Positions 1-5,610 are shown, numbered from the stretch's first letter. The stretch is DNA of 6,757 bases from Mycobacterium sp. (GCA_028706695.1 JAQTVU010000134.1:1-6757); one strand, 5' to 3'. Numbers and translations are program-made. Notes: generated by a model not told the origin, from the sequence alone.

Positions 1-96
1 GCCGGTTTGGCGTGGCTCACCACTGATGTGAGACGGATTCGCCAGGCCGAGCGCGACCGGACGACCAACCCCGTTAGGGGTGTGTCCCGCAAATAA
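1..96 (+). other. Left flank: possible 3' end of an interrupted ORF
   Basis: One plus-strand frame is open from base 1 to a TAA at 94-96. It reads AGLAWLTTDVRRIRQAERDR and continues to a short tail. The last five codons lie beyond base 81, inside the left inverted repeat of the IS630-type element. If this is coding, the stop was supplied by the insertion. I do not recognise the residues, and the opposite strand is also open here, so coding is unproven. A small inverted repeat, ACCCC-GTTA-GGGGT (68-81), sits at the junction and includes a TA dinucleotide at 75-76, the usual IS630 target. No matching TA copy is evident at the right end. Confidence 0.2.
82..96 (+). repeat. Left terminal inverted repeat of IS630-type element
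   Basis: GTGTCCCGCAAATAA matches the reverse complement of 1098-1112 at 11 of 15 positions, with the first six bases identical. It lies 28 bases before the GTG start of the transposase frame, as expected for a compact IS630 element. Confidence 0.55.
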
Positions 97-124
97 ATGT
101 CGTTAATCGGGTAGAAGTTCATTT

Positions 125-1101
125 GTGAGCAAACCCGGACCCGCGCCGAAGATGACCGATGGACAACGCGAGATATTGGAGTCGTTGGCTCAGTCGCAGA
201 CCGGGGCGCATCGGGAAGTGGTGCGGGCCAAGGCGTTGCTGATGGCTGCCGACGGTGCATCGAATACGGCGATCGCCGCGGCGTTGTCGGTGTCGCGAGC
301 AACCGTGGCGAACTGGCGTGCTCGCTTCGCCGAGGACGGCCTGGTCAGGTTCGGGCAGGTCCGCAAGGGTCGGGGCCGCAAGCCCTCGATCCCGGACGCC
401 ACGATCGAGAGGCCAGACGCATTGGAGCACAAGGACGATGGCCCAGCCCGCCAAGGTGTCGAAAAGCAGTGTGCAGCGGGCGTGGAAGGAGTTGGGCCTC
501 AAACCGCGCCGGGTCGACACGTTCAAGGCGTCGGGTGACCCGAAGCTCGAGGACAAGCGTGCTCTGCGCCGATGAGAAGTCCTCGGCGCAGGCGCTGGAT
601 CGCACGCAGGCGTCGCTGCCGATGACCAAGGGCCGCGGCCCGATGCCCCACGACTACAAGCGCAACGGCACCACCACCTTGTTCGCGGCGCTGAACGTGT
701 TGACCGCCATGGTGATCGGCCAGTATCTACCGCGGCACCGCCACCAGGAGTTTGTGACGTTCCTGCGCACCATCGACCGCGAGGTTCCCAAGGGCCTGCA
801 GACCCACTTGATCTGCGACAACTACACCACCCACAAGCACGCTAACGTCCAGGAGCGGCTGGCCAAGCATCCGCGCTTTCACCTGCATGTCACGCCGACC
901 TCCTCGTCACGGCTCAACCAGGTCGAACGGTGGTTCCGCGAGCGCGGCGCCTTCGCATCGGTGCCCGAACTCATCGCCGCAATCCAGGAATACATCGACG
1001 CCCACAACAACGACCCCAAACCCTACGTGTGGACCGCCACCGCCGAATCAATCCTCGCCAAACTCGCCCGAGCACGCGCCACCCAAAATACTGTCCGCTA
1101 A
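125..1101 (+). pseudogene. IS630-family transposase, frameshifted
   Basis: IS630 transposases cut and paste the element into TA targets. The protein here is spread over three frames. From a GTG at 125, the first frame gives the N-terminal helix-turn-helix region (EILESLAQSQTGAHREVVRA, then SNTAIAAALSVSRATVANWR) up to about 407. A second frame carries GQTHWSTRTMAQPAKVSKSS through VDTFKASGDPKLEDK (about 411-555). A third runs from about 560 to the TAA and contains the catalytic domain. The DDE residues are visible: D in LCADEKS (571-573), D in LICDNYTTHK (817-819) and E in LNQVERWF (925-927), with 35 residues between the second and third. From memory of full-length relatives, each frame change coincides with missing residues, about 10 codons near 407-411 and about 15 near 555-562. 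A further in-frame gap follows VERWFRE. These deletions make the gene very probably inactive. Confidence 0.8.
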
Positions 1102-1112
1102 TTACCGGACAC
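1098..1112 (-). repeat. Right terminal inverted repeat of IS630-type element
   Basis: The plus strand reads CTAATTACCGGACAC and is the partner of 82-96. It overlaps the last codon and TAA stop of the transposase. It also forms the right arm of a 6-bp stem (1092-1097 with 1106-1111). Confidence 0.55.
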
Positions 1113-1166
1113 CCAGACGGCACCGCACCGTCGGCGACCATCGGATCCAGATGCCGAACCGACCCG

Positions 1167-1183
1167 TCGCACCTCATGTGCGA
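1167..1183 (-). terminator. Possible hairpin terminator downstream of the SRPBCC gene
   Basis: TCGCAC (1167-1172) and GTGCGA (1178-1183) form a perfect 6-bp stem with a 5-base loop. It begins 29 bases beyond the TAA of the minus-strand SRPBCC gene (1212-1214). No U-tract follows on the minus strand. Many mycobacterial terminators lack one, but this makes the call weak. Confidence 0.3.
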
Positions 1184-1211
1184 ATTGCGGGGCTGGCGAA
1201 TCCCGCGGCGT

Positions 1212-1640
1212 TTACTGCAGGGATGCGAGGTTTTCCACCGACTTACGGACATCGGAGCGGATGATTCTGGCGACCAAGCCCCCGATCGGCCCGCTGAGCA
1301 GGCCACCCCTGAGGTCGGCGGTGAGGTGGAAGTCTGACCCAGAATGGTTGGGGGTAACGCTCATCGTGACGCCCAGCCGGATGCCGCCGCGCCCGCGCCC
1401 TTGCAACTCGATCGACTTCGGCTCGTCATAACGGGTGACGGTCCAATGGATCACGTTGCTGAAGCCCTTGACCTTGACGCATGACGAAACGCAGGTGCCT
1501 TCCTCGATCCTGGAGTGTGTTTCCCCGCGCCACCCGCCGAATATCGTCATCCATTCGTCGAATCGGCTCAGATCCGACGCCAGCTTCCAGGCGGTCGCCG
1601 GTTCCACCTCCGATGACATCGAAACGTCTACTCGTGCCAA
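1212..1640 (-). CDS. SRPBCC family protein, Rv0910-like
   Basis: This is a 142-residue cytosolic protein beginning MARVDVSMSSEVEPATAW. It has the layout of mycobacterial SRPBCC (START/polyketide-cyclase-like) proteins of the Rv0910 type: a first beta strand, a short helix ending in SDLSRFDEW (about residues 22-30), a GGWRGE turn, a strand reading NVIHWTVTRYDEP, a glycine-rich GRGRGGIRLGVTM segment, and a C-terminal helix (about 121-142). Rv0910 is about the same length and is described as the toxin of the Rv0909-Rv0910 pair. The fold forms a hydrophobic pocket, but no ligand can be deduced. I chose the TTG at 1640 because AAGGAG (1648-1653) lies 7 bases upstream and the resulting length fits the family. 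An in-frame ATG at 1739 would add a proline- and arginine-rich extension crossing a hairpin. No Rv0909-like antitoxin ORF lies upstream, so a toxin role is uncertain. Confidence 0.8.
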   Translation of the reverse strand: MARVDVSMSSEVEPATAWKLASDLSRFDEWMTIFGGWRGETHSRIEEGTCVSSCVKVKGFSNVIHWTVTRYDEPKSIELQGRGRGGIRLGVTMSVTPNHSGSDFHLTADLRGGLLSGPIGGLVARIIRSDVRKSVENLASLQ

Positions 1641-1647
1641 GTCTTCG

Positions 1648-1653
1648 CTCCTT
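1648..1653 (-). promoter_or_regulatory. Ribosome binding site deciding the TTG start
   Basis: The minus strand reads AAGGAG, 7 bases before the TTG at 1640. This is the strongest Shine-Dalgarno near the gene and supports the TTG over the upstream ATG at 1739. Confidence 0.65.
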
Positions 1654-1683
1654 ACAACAAACGGCTGAATTTGCCGGTGGCGC

Positions 1684-1713
1684 GGCAAAAGGTGGTCCGG
1701 CATGGCTTTTGCC
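1684..1713. promoter_or_regulatory. Inverted repeat GGCAAAAG-N14-CTTTTGCC in the SRPBCC leader
   Basis: Perfect 8-bp arms (1684-1691 and 1706-1713) are separated by 14 bases. The repeat lies 44-73 bases upstream of the TTG start of the minus-strand SRPBCC gene. Its centre-to-centre spacing of 22 bases is about two helical turns, which suits a dimeric repressor. If it is transcribed it could instead fold as a leader hairpin. It is AT-richer than its surroundings, which makes a chance match less likely. The binding protein is unknown. Confidence 0.4.
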
Positions 1714-1737
1714 CGCTTCGCTGTGGGCACGGGTGGC

Positions 1738-1773
1738 ACACCCCGACAGACACCCCGATAGGTACCCCGCTAG
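1738..1773. repeat. Three tandem 12-bp repeats
   Basis: Three head-to-tail units are ACACCCCGACAG (1738-1749), ACACCCCGATAG (1750-1761) and GTACCCCGCTAG (1762-1773). They share the core ACCCCG plus a terminal AG. The third unit is also the inner part of the left arm of the adjacent long hairpin, so the hairpin and the repeats probably arose together. The array lies between two minus-strand genes and does not look coding. Confidence 0.6.
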
Positions 1774-1804
1774 GCGCGCACTCATGCGCATGGCGGGGTA
1801 CCTA
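1759..1804 (-). terminator. Long hairpin at the stop codon of the 1802-2377 gene
   Basis: TAGGTACCCCGC (1759-1770) and GCGGGGTACCTA (1793-1804) form a perfect 12-bp stem. The 22-base loop holds a second stem, GCGCA (1776-1780) with TGCGC (1785-1789). The right arm contains the TAG stop (1802-1804) of the minus-strand gene, so the RNA folds immediately after translation ends. A run of U is absent, so this would be a mycobacterial-type terminator or an mRNA-end stabiliser. It might also insulate the downstream SRPBCC gene from read-through. Confidence 0.5.
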
Positions 1805-2377
1805 GGGCCATGCCTCGTTTAACTGGTGAGCCACGTCGATGACCTGCGCGGCCTGCGACTGGGGCGCGTCGATTTCTTCGGCGACGTATTGGGCGACGAA
1901 TCGCCGGATTTCGCCGTCCACGCCGGCCAGGATGCGCAACACCTCGCCGCGCAGCGAGTTCGATGACACGTTGACGGTGATGTCGGACGGCCGTGGTTTC
2001 GCGACGTCGACAACCAGCAGCAGCGGCTCGGCCGCCCGCGCCGTCGCGCGCAATGCGATGTCCCCGGACACCCGAAACCGCTGCTTGTCGAGCCGCAAGT
2101 CGAGGAGCAGGTCGATCGACAACGGTATGTGGATGGTGAACGTGATGCTGTCACCCAAATGCCGTGTCACACGAGGTTCGTGGATCTTGACGTCGGCGCT
2201 GACCTTGGCGATCTTGCCCGGCCCCTGAGCGATCGGCTCCATCGCGAACTCAGTGCCCGCGATGTCGGCGAAGGCGGCCGCGACCCGCTCGGGGGTGACG
2301 GCGTACTCGAAGAATCGGCGGCCGAACTCTTCATAGGTGACATAATGGAGACCCTGCATAGGTTTATACCGTCTCAT
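1802..2377 (-). CDS. Conserved mycobacterial-type protein of unknown function
   Basis: This is a 191-residue protein starting MRRYKPMQGLHYVTYEEFGR. I recognise it only as resembling conserved mycobacterial hypotheticals. It has no signal peptide, no membrane segment and no cysteines. The middle (about residues 50-150) alternates hydrophobic and charged strands, for example SITFTIHIPLSIDLLLDLRL and EPLLLVVDVAKPRPSDITV. The C-terminal part is amphipathic helix (LRGEVLRILAGVDGEIRRFV, then AQYVAEEIDAP). This pattern of long amphipathic beta followed by helix recalls lipid-binding SMP/BPI-like folds, but that is a guess. The frame stays open upstream to an ATG at 2482, but those 35 residues are low-complexity R/P/S. 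I therefore prefer the ATG at 2377, preceded by a weak GGCAGG; ATG 2359 is also possible. It is transcribed divergently from the DUF4407 gene, with a Crp-type site in the shared region. Confidence 0.75.
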   Translation of the reverse strand: MRRYKPMQGLHYVTYEEFGRRFFEYAVTPERVAAAFADIAGTEFAMEPIAQGPGKIAKVSADVKIHEPRVTRHLGDSITFTIHIPLSIDLLLDLRLDKQRFRVSGDIALRATARAAEPLLLVVDVAKPRPSDITVNVSSNSLRGEVLRILAGVDGEIRRFVAQYVAEEIDAPQSQAAQVIDVAHQLNEAWP

Positions 2378-2505
2378 GTCGCCTGCCGAACCGGCCGCTG
2401 ATCTGTCCGCGTCGCAGAATCCGGGCCGTCGGACACGCACCTGAGAAAGCGCGGAGTGAACCGGCCGACTACCCGACGGCATGTGCTGCGTCCATGCCGC
2501 TGGGT

Positions 2506-2521
2506 TGTGAGCCTCATCACA
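2506..2521. promoter_or_regulatory. Perfect Crp-type binding site
   Basis: TGTGAGCCTCATCACA fits the Crp consensus TGTGA-N6-TCACA exactly. Mycobacterial Crp (Rv3676) recognises the same consensus. The right half-site is part of a second 10-bp palindrome, TCACATGTGA (2517-2526). A second TGTGA therefore lies at 2522-2526, 16 bases after the first. The site sits in the divergent region, 74 bases before the ATG at 2596 and about 128 bases before the ATG at 2377, so it could control either or both genes. I cannot place the -10 boxes confidently, so activation and repression cannot be told apart. Confidence 0.6.
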
Positions 2522-2595
2522 TGTGACTGCTCCGGATTCGCTCTGCCGGCCGGTGGCCTGGGAGGCTTGACGCGTGGGAGGTGTTTCGGAGTCTG

Positions 2596-4361
2596 ATGGG
2601 CACCCACGGATTTGCTAAGCCCCACTCGGCGGCATCCCGGGGCGAGTCCCTGCTGATCTGGATCGGCGGCGGACACTGGCGCGAGCCCGGCGAGCGTCAC
2701 GAACGGTCCGCTCAGGCCGTCGCCGGCGCGGTGGTGCTGCTGGGATCGGTGCTGGCTGGGGTCGTCGACGGTCTGGTCGTGAGCGAGTCGACGGGCTGGT
2801 CATGGCTCGCCGTTGTCCCGCTGGTGTCGGTTTTCGCCTTGCTGGTCGGCGCAGTGGTGCGCGGTACCGCGAGCGGCCGCGGCCGCGGCGGTATTGTCGG
2901 GCGTGCTGCCGCGGCGGTGGTGGCGGGCATCGTGGTCGGGGAACTGGCCGCGCTGGTCGCGTTCTGCAACTCGATCGACCGTCTGCTCGACGAGCGCGTC
3001 CTGCGTACGGTCGACGCAGCGCCGGCCGTCGCGCAGGCCTCGGCGTCGCTGCAACAGCCAAAGGACGCGCGCCGCGCTTGACAACGCCGTCGCCCAGGCC
3101 CGGACGCAGCAGGAGCAGGCCTTGGTCGTCGCGCGCTGCGAATACAACCCCACTCCCGCCTGCCCGCAGACACGAATCACCGGGGTGCCCGGTCCCGGGC
3201 CCGAAACGCGAACGTCCAACGAGCTTCTCGCCGACGCCCGGCGGGAGCTGGACAACGCGTTGGCGGACCGCGACCGGCGGGCGCCCGAGTTGGATGCCAC
3301 CGTTTTCCGTCGGGAGTTCGCCCTATTGGGGGCTCGCCAGAAAGTGATCGCCGACGCCCGCCGGGGACTGGGCGCGCGCTGGGTCGCCATGAACGAGCTG
3401 ACTGTTGGCCGGCGCCGGCACGCTCACGCTGCGGCTGCTGCTCAGCGGGTTCTTCGCGCTGGTGTACCTGCTCCCCCTCGCCTTGGGGCTGTGGCGGGGC
3501 GAGACCACCCAGGACCGGCGTGCAAGCGCGCGCGCAGACCGCGAACGCGCCGAGCCGGACGCGGAGACCGCGATCGCGATCAAGCGCGCCGAGGTGCGCC
3601 GCGAGGCCGAGATCATGTGGGCCGAACACCGGCTGACCCGGGCCCGCCTCATCATCGAGGCTCAGACCGAAATCGACCGTGAACAGCAGCGCCGTCGCGT
3701 CATCGAATCCCTCAAGGGGCCGGCGCGCGCGTCGCAGCCCACGGTCGAATCGGGGGATGAGGATATCTACCTGCCGATCGCCGCGGAAGCGGAGGCCGCC
3801 AGCCGGGCCGTCACGCCAGTGCCGCTCAGCGCGGAACCCGTCGGCGCGGAGGAGATCCCGGCCGCAACCACCAGCCGTCCGCACAACCTGCCGGCGCAGT
3901 TGGCACCGGCCGGTGAGGTCGCCCCGCGTCACGAACGCGGGGCGCCGTTGATCTCGTCGCTTCCGAGCGCCACCAAGGCCGCGGCTCGCTGGATCCGCCC
4001 GTTGGTGCCGCCGTTCGTCGCCCGGGTGATCGACAACACGACCCAGCCGCTGCGCAGCGCCCGTCAAGTATTCGAAGATATTGAGGAGATCACCTTCTCG
4101 CTCAGTCGGACCCGTAAGGTGACCATCCGCGCCGAGAGCTCCGACATCCAGCCACCGCACCGGGCCGTGGCCACGGACATCCCGGCCCGCCCCGCCAAGA
4201 TCGCGTCGTCGCGCGACGAGCAGCGGCGCGCCGCGCCGGCGCTCGGGGTCTCCTCCACGGGTTCGCTGGAGGGCGACGGCAGGGCGGAGCTGACCGGACA
4301 TGAGGGGCCGCGCAAACTGCACTCGCCCGACGAGCCGCGCCAACTGCCGCCGTCGAAATAG
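2596..4361 (+). pseudogene. DUF4407 membrane protein, broken by two frameshifts
   Basis: Read across three frames, this gives one DUF4407-type protein of about 588 residues. Frame one (2596 to about 3075) has SLLIWIGGGHWREPGERHER followed by three membrane helices (AVAGAVVLLGSVLAGVV, WLAVVPLVSVFALLVGAVV, AAAAVVAGIVVGELAALVAF). Frame two (about 3075-3402) has the predicted non-cytoplasmic helical loop with two cysteines (ARCEYNPTPACPQT) and a GPGPE turn. Frame three (about 3405-4361) begins with the fourth helix (LRLLLSGFFALVYLLPLALGL). A long charged, coiled-coil-prone tail rich in R, E and A follows, then a proline-rich C-terminus. This matches the family's topology. The first shift lies in the GC repeat around 3064-3081 and the second at 3402-3410. 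Each equals one extra base or two lost. A GTG at 2581 is an alternative start. The molecular function of DUF4407 is not established. Sequencing error or a true pseudogene are both possible. Confidence 0.75.
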
Positions 4362-4376
4362 CCGATACCCCTCGGC
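4361..4376 (+). terminator. Weak hairpin after the DUF4407 stop
   Basis: GCCGA (4361-4365) and TCGGC (4372-4376) form a 5-bp stem with a 6-base loop, starting at the last base of the TAG stop. The stem is short and has no U-tract, so this is only a candidate. Confidence 0.2.
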
Positions 4377-4394
4377 AGCGTGGCGCCGTCCGGG

Positions 4395-4406
4395 GCGGGT
4401 ACCCGC
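4395..4406. promoter_or_regulatory. Perfect 12-bp palindrome upstream of the DUF6941-like gene
   Basis: GCGGGTACCCGC is self-complementary over its full length. It overlaps the place where a -35 element would lie if TAATAT (4420-4425) is the -10 box. This would fit an operator or a regulator-dependent promoter. A GC-rich palindrome of this size can occur by chance in DNA of this composition. Confidence 0.3.
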
Positions 4407-4419
4407 TCAGGCCGAAGCG

Positions 4420-4425
4420 TAATAT
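4420..4425 (+). promoter_or_regulatory. Possible -10 box (TAATAT)
   Basis: TAATAT is an AT-rich island in GC-rich DNA and is close to the TANNNT mycobacterial -10. It lies 45 bases before the small upstream ORF and 104 bases before the DUF6941-like start. No TTGACA-like -35 is present at the usual distance. Confidence 0.35.
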
Positions 4426-4469
4426 CCAGCCGACAAGAGTAGGGCGCGGATCTCGGTGGGGCGGCGGCG

Positions 4470-4532
4470 ATGGCAGGGCACTATCTTGCGGTAGCAAGCG
4501 GACGTTCGACCATGGCTCCGGCGGGCGCATGA
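4470..4532 (+). CDS. Possible 20-codon upstream ORF
   Basis: An ATG at 4470 opens a frame encoding MAGHYLAVASGRSTMAPAGA. Its TGA overlaps the next gene's ATG as ATGA (4529-4532). GGTGGGG lies about 9 bases upstream as a possible Shine-Dalgarno. The four-base overlap is the arrangement typical of translational coupling, so this could be a leader peptide that sets initiation of the DUF6941-like gene. It has no recognisable similarity and is short enough to occur by chance. Confidence 0.3.
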   Translation: MAGHYLAVASGRSTMAPAGA

Positions 4533-4990
4533 GGATCACGCTCTTCCTCGCGGACGCGGCGCAGGCCGACGCCCAGTCCGGGAAGGTCAACGCTCTCGGG
4601 CTGGGCTGGCGGCAGTGCCAGACACCCACGCCCGGCATTGCATTGGTGCTGTTTTTGGACATCGATTGGAACGAGACGAACAAGCGGCACAAGCTGACAT
4701 GCCAACTACTGACCACCGACGGCGAACCGGTGGCAGTGCCGGGGCCGCAGGGTCCGCAGCGGATCTGCTTTGAAGCCTCGGCGGAGGCCGGCCGTCCCCC
4801 CGGGGCAATCCATGGCACGTCGGTTCGCATGCCCCTCACCCTCAACATCCCCGCCGGAATCCCGTTGGAGCCGGGACTCTACGAGTGGCGGGTGGAAATC
4901 GCCGGCTTCGAGCAAGCCACGGCGGTCGAGTCGTTCGTCGTGGTGGGCCCGGCTCAGCCGCCCAAGGCCCCGCAGGCGCCCACCCTCTAG
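4529..4990 (+). CDS. DUF6941-like protein
   Basis: This 153-residue protein begins MRITLFLADAAQADAQSGKV. That opening, followed by NALGLGWRQ, matches what I recall of the actinobacterial DUF6941 family. The body is mostly beta: IALVLFLDIDWNETNKRHKL (about 36-57), then CQLLTTDGEPV, a loop with PGPQGPQ, SVRMPLTLNIPAGIPLEPG (about 102-120), and YEWRVEIAGFEQATAVESF (about 122-140). The LEPGLYEWRVEI segment recalls immunoglobulin-like beta sandwiches, such as those that measure attack on a ligand or host. There is no signal peptide or membrane segment, and no enzymatic motif is visible. The C-terminus is a proline-rich tail. The ATG at 4529 lacks a strong Shine-Dalgarno of its own and overlaps the stop of a tiny upstream ORF. 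It follows the DUF4407 gene on the same strand with a 167-base gap, and faces the ANTAR gene convergently. Function is unknown. Confidence 0.7.
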   Translation: MRITLFLADAAQADAQSGKVNALGLGWRQCQTPTPGIALVLFLDIDWNETNKRHKLTCQLLTTDGEPVAVPGPQGPQRICFEASAEAGRPPGAIHGTSVRMPLTLNIPAGIPLEPGLYEWRVEIAGFEQATAVESFVVVGPAQPPKAPQAPTL

Positions 4991-5060
4991 CTAGTGTCCG
5001 ATCCACATTGCGGTCCACAACCACCCGCGATGCGGAACACTATCGTGGAGTGGCGCCGTC

Positions 5061-5091
5061 AACGGTCAACGGGGACGGTTCGCCGACCGTT
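5061..5091. terminator. Possible hairpin between convergent genes
   Basis: AACGGTC (5061-5067) and GACCGTT (5085-5091) are perfect 7-bp arms around a 17-base loop. The hairpin lies about 70 bases beyond the DUF6941-like stop and beyond the ANTAR stop on the other strand, so it could serve either. The loop is long and no U-tract follows. Confidence 0.25.
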
Positions 5092-5362
5092 CGTGACGAG
5101 GGCATCCAGGTATTGCGTTGCGCCGCATAGCATCCGACGACTTGGTCGACTTCGGATTTCGGTACGCTGCGCGCGTTGCGATCAACGAGCCATGCTCGAC
5201 GATGGGTGATGATGCGTGTTGTCCGTCCAGTGCTGCCGTGTCAGCGTGTCTGGCGGCGATGACGGTAGGAAGTTCGTCGATGGAGATGTCGGCGACGTCT
5301 CGGCGGATGACCTCCCATTTGCTGAACAGGTCACCGCGGCGGACCCGAACAGCTGACCCCAT
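5066..5362 (-). pseudogene. Possible frameshifted C-terminal part of the ANTAR gene
   Basis: This frame begins at an ATG within the ANTAR gene and reads MGSAVRVRRGDLFSKWEVIR, followed by DVADISIDELPTVIAARHAD. Its acidic and basic content and GC-rich third positions look more like a real protein than the overlapping ANTAR frame does after residue 98. The ATG directly follows a TGA in the same frame and has no Shine-Dalgarno. A frameshift extension of the ANTAR protein is therefore more likely than an independent gene. I do not recognise the sequence. After about DGQHASS the residues lose clear character. Confidence 0.3.
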
Positions 5363-5610
5363 TCATAGCGGGCCGCTCTCTGTGCGTCCATGAAACTCGT
5401 TGTCCTCTCTCCGTCCCCGGCCAGGTGCACCAGCGCCCACGCCATCGCAAATGCCGGCACTCTGTGACGCGATGCCGCGCTGTGTAATTCGTCGAAAGCC
5501 GCGTCCGACCGGCAACGGCGAAGCCCGATGAGGATGCCGCGCGCGGTGTCGAGAATACGCCCGGAGTCCGGGCCGTACGAAGTATGCACGGGAAACCAGT
5601 TCGCCGTCAT
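5182..5610 (-). CDS. Stand-alone ANTAR-domain protein
   Basis: ANTAR domains are three-helix RNA-binding modules that act by antitermination at dual-hexaloop RNAs. The ATG at 5610 is preceded by AGGAGG (5621-5626) with a 10-base spacer, which fixes the start. Residues 18-64 fit ANTAR: RILDTARGILIGLRRC, then DAAFDELHSAASRHRVP and AMAWALVHLAG. These line up with the family pattern of a helix with A-x-G-I-L, an A-F-x-x-L core, a conserved serine and a final helix. No GAF, PAS or receiver domain precedes it, so its input signal must come from elsewhere. After YEWGQLFGSAAV (about residue 98) the frame turns into S/T/P-rich sequence typical of an out-of-frame reading. A neighbouring minus-strand frame (5362-5066) has a more protein-like composition there. 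The true C-terminus may therefore be frameshifted, or the native protein may have ended near residue 100. Confidence 0.65.
   Translation of the reverse strand: MTANWFPVHTSYGPDSGRILDTARGILIGLRRCRSDAAFDELHSAASRHRVPAFAMAWALVHLAGDGERTTSFMDAQRAARYEWGQLFGSAAVTCSANGRSSAETSPTSPSTNFLPSSPPDTLTRQHWTDNTHHHPSSSMAR

Larger units (their letters stand above)
82..1112 (+). mobile_element. Degenerate IS630-family insertion sequence
   Basis: The transposase remnant is bracketed by imperfect inverted repeats. The left end reads GTGTCCCGCAAATAA (82-96) and the reverse complement of the right end (1098-1112) reads GTGTCCGGTAATTAG, matching at 11 of 15 positions. The right repeat overlaps the transposase TAA stop (1099-1101). 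The right end also contains its own hairpin, TGTCCG (1092-1097) with CGGACA (1106-1111), which could stop transcription out of the element. IS630 elements duplicate a TA target, but I cannot see an intact TA pair flanking both ends. Either the outer borders differ by a few bases or a flank has mutated. The element is about 1.03 kb, slightly short for the family, in line with the deletions inferred inside the transposase. Confidence 0.7.

Noticed and set aside
119..556. 145-codon minus-strand ORF across the IS630 transposase start
   Set aside because: It is antisense to the helix-turn-helix coding frame and has no recognisable content.
1738..1773. Tandem repeats as a minimal CRISPR array
   Set aside because: Units are 12 bases with no spacers between them, and no cas genes are present.
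2861..2895. GC palindromes GCGGTACCGC and the GCGGCC repeat as possible operators
   Set aside because: They lie inside the DUF4407 coding frame and simply encode a GTASGRGRGG loop between membrane helices.
3060..3410. Programmed +1 frameshifting in the DUF4407 gene
   Set aside because: Two successive programmed sites in one bacterial gene would be extraordinary. No slippery codon with a nearby stop and stimulatory structure is evident. Indel error or decay is simpler.
3177..4343. 388-codon minus-strand ORF antisense to the DUF4407 gene
   Set aside because: It is R/G/P-rich with no family signature. It mirrors the frame-three coding sequence of the plus strand, the usual shadow in GC-rich DNA.
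4102..4848. 248-codon minus-strand ORF spanning the DUF4407 end and the DUF6941-like gene
   Set aside because: It is arginine/proline/alanine-rich, crosses two plus-strand genes and an intergenic gap, and has no recognisable domain.
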